A DNA stretch of 5,710 nucleotides from CAURMH01 sp963525745 (lineage in GTDB: Bacteria > Pseudomonadota > Gammaproteobacteria > Enterobacterales > Pasteurellaceae), in NCBI GenBank assembly GCA_963525745.1, contig CAURMH010000069.1, positions 1 through 5,710 of the forward strand, in the 5' to 3' direction. A program made the translations under genes and the position numbers. The notes below the pieces were generated by a model. It saw only the letters and a program-made list of their open reading frames with translations, searched no databases and was not told where the DNA came from. This document shows positions 5,327 to 5,710 of this stretch, one piece after another; within the stretch, counting starts at the first letter, position 1; each line of letters starts with the position of its first letter.

Positions 5327-5348
5327 GGTGGGTTAAAGCCTACTCTAC
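5327..5348 (-). repeat. REP-like palindrome with GTAG head, copy 2, inverted and diverged
   Basis: Read on the minus strand this is GTAG (5348-5345) followed by AGTAGGCT, TT and AACCCACC. It matches copy 1 at 19 of 22 positions, in opposite orientation, so the two form a BIME-like inverted pair separated by 21 bp. The three differences break Watson-Crick pairs of the hairpin, but in plus-strand RNA all three become G-U pairs (5327-5344, 5330-5341, 5333-5338). It ends 9 nt before the pgl start codon, touching its weak ribosome binding site. Confidence 0.65.
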
Positions 5349-5357
5349 GGAAAAACA

Positions 5358-5710
5358 ATGAACTATATTACCTTCCCGACTGCGCAAAGTGCGGTAGAAA
5401 AAATCGCACAAGAATTTGTGATTTACAGCCAAATAAACCATTCCGTGCATATTTCCCTTTCCGGCGGTTCCACCCCGAAATTATTGTTCAGAACTTTAAC
5501 GCAAACCCCTTATGCGGAAGCCATTAACTGGAAAAATCTCCATTTCTGGTGGGGCGATGATCGCATGGTGCCACCATCCGATCCGGAAAGTAATTATGGC
5601 GAAGTGCAAAAATTGTTGTTCGATCACATTCAAATTCCTGCTGAAAACATTCACCGAATTCGTGGCGAAAATGAACCGCACTTAGAGCTTAAACGCTTTG
5701 AAGAGGAATT
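5358..5710 (+). CDS. pgl: 6-phosphogluconolactonase, N-terminal part cut by the window edge
   Basis: The enzyme hydrolyses 6-phosphogluconolactone to 6-phosphogluconate, the step after Zwf. The window holds 117 codons of a family usually about 230-240 residues long (the DevB/SOL type, not the E. coli YbhE beta-propeller type). The visible part starts MNYITFPTAQSAVEKIA and contains the phosphate-binding motif SLSGGSTPKLL (SGGSTP at 35-40). It also has WWGDDRMVPPSDPESNYG (about 64-81), the conserved block usually written GDER; here it is GDDR. The ATG at 5358 fits the family start. Only a weak Shine-Dalgarno, CGGA at 5348-5351, precedes it, partly inside the REP-like repeat. No separate promoter is evident, so it is probably co-transcribed with zwf. 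Two USS cores lie within the visible coding part. Confidence 0.93.
   Translation, partial: MNYITFPTAQSAVEKIAQEFVIYSQINHSVHISLSGGSTPKLLFRTLTQTPYAEAINWKNLHFWWGDDRMVPPSDPESNYGEVQKLLFDHIQIPAENIHRIRGENEPHLELKRFEEE
5387..5395 (+). repeat. DNA uptake signal sequence core at the start of pgl
   Basis: Exact AAGTGCGGT within codons 10-13 of pgl (Gln-Ser-Ala-Val), followed by AGAAAAAA, an A-rich flank as in the extended USS. Confidence 0.9.
5675..5683 (-). repeat. DNA uptake signal sequence core inside pgl, reverse orientation
   Basis: ACCGCACTT, exact complement of the USS core, encodes part of Glu-Pro-His-Leu near residues 106-109. Its flanks are less AT-rich than those of the other copies. Confidence 0.8.

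Noticed and set aside
1..5710. Mobile element, prophage, CRISPR array, tRNA or a new defence system
   Set aside because: All coding space belongs to recognised housekeeping genes with short spacers. No transposase, spaced direct repeats, cloverleaf or unknown gene was found on either strand.
1..5710. Actinobacillus pleuropneumoniae-type uptake signal (ACAAGCGGT)
   Set aside because: I found no exact copy, only the Haemophilus-type core. This helps place the organism in the Haemophilus-type clade.

Overview
This window reads as ordinary chromosome of a member of the Pasteurellaceae, most likely Haemophilus or Aggregatibacter. The proteins are close to gammaproteobacterial GroES, GroEL, Hsp15, CysQ and Zwf. 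The 9-mer AAGTGCGGT or its complement, which is the core of the Haemophilus-type DNA uptake signal sequence (USS), occurs five times exactly and once with one mismatch in 5.7 kb. The species cannot be fixed from the sequence alone.

Layout. Bases 1-91 (minus strand) hold the first 30 codons of aspA (aspartase), cut by the window edge. The 215 bp between aspA and groES carry two divergent control regions. One is a perfect TATAAT with an FNR/CRP-like palindrome placed as a class II activator site for aspA. The other is an overlapping sigma-70/heat-shock type promoter for groES. groES (307-597) and groEL (679-2322) form the classical chaperonin operon; their 81-bp spacer can fold into hairpins, one just before the groEL Shine-Dalgarno. 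A hairpin built from two facing USS cores ends groEL and probably also hslR, which converges from the other side (2388-2777, minus strand). hslR and cysQ diverge from a 126-bp promoter region with a USS in it. cysQ (2904-3710), zwf (3784-5268) and the start of pgl (5358 to the window end) run in the same direction.

How the genes work together. groES, groEL and hslR are heat-shock functions: protein folding, and rescue of stalled large ribosomal subunits. zwf and pgl encode the first two steps of the oxidative pentose phosphate pathway, which makes NADPH. cysQ removes 3'-phosphoadenosine phosphate, a by-product of sulfate activation. The reductive part of that pathway draws on NADPH, so a cysQ-zwf-pgl neighbourhood is at least metabolically plausible. 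aspA feeds anaerobic fumarate metabolism.

I see no new multi-gene system, mobile element, CRISPR array, tRNA or rRNA. The parts worth a second look are between the genes: an inverted pair of REP-like palindromes with GTAG heads between zwf and pgl, a spaced inverted repeat bracketing the zwf promoter and leader, the groES-groEL spacer hairpins, the hybrid FNR/CRP-like site of aspA, and the leader of cysQ, which lacks a Shine-Dalgarno.
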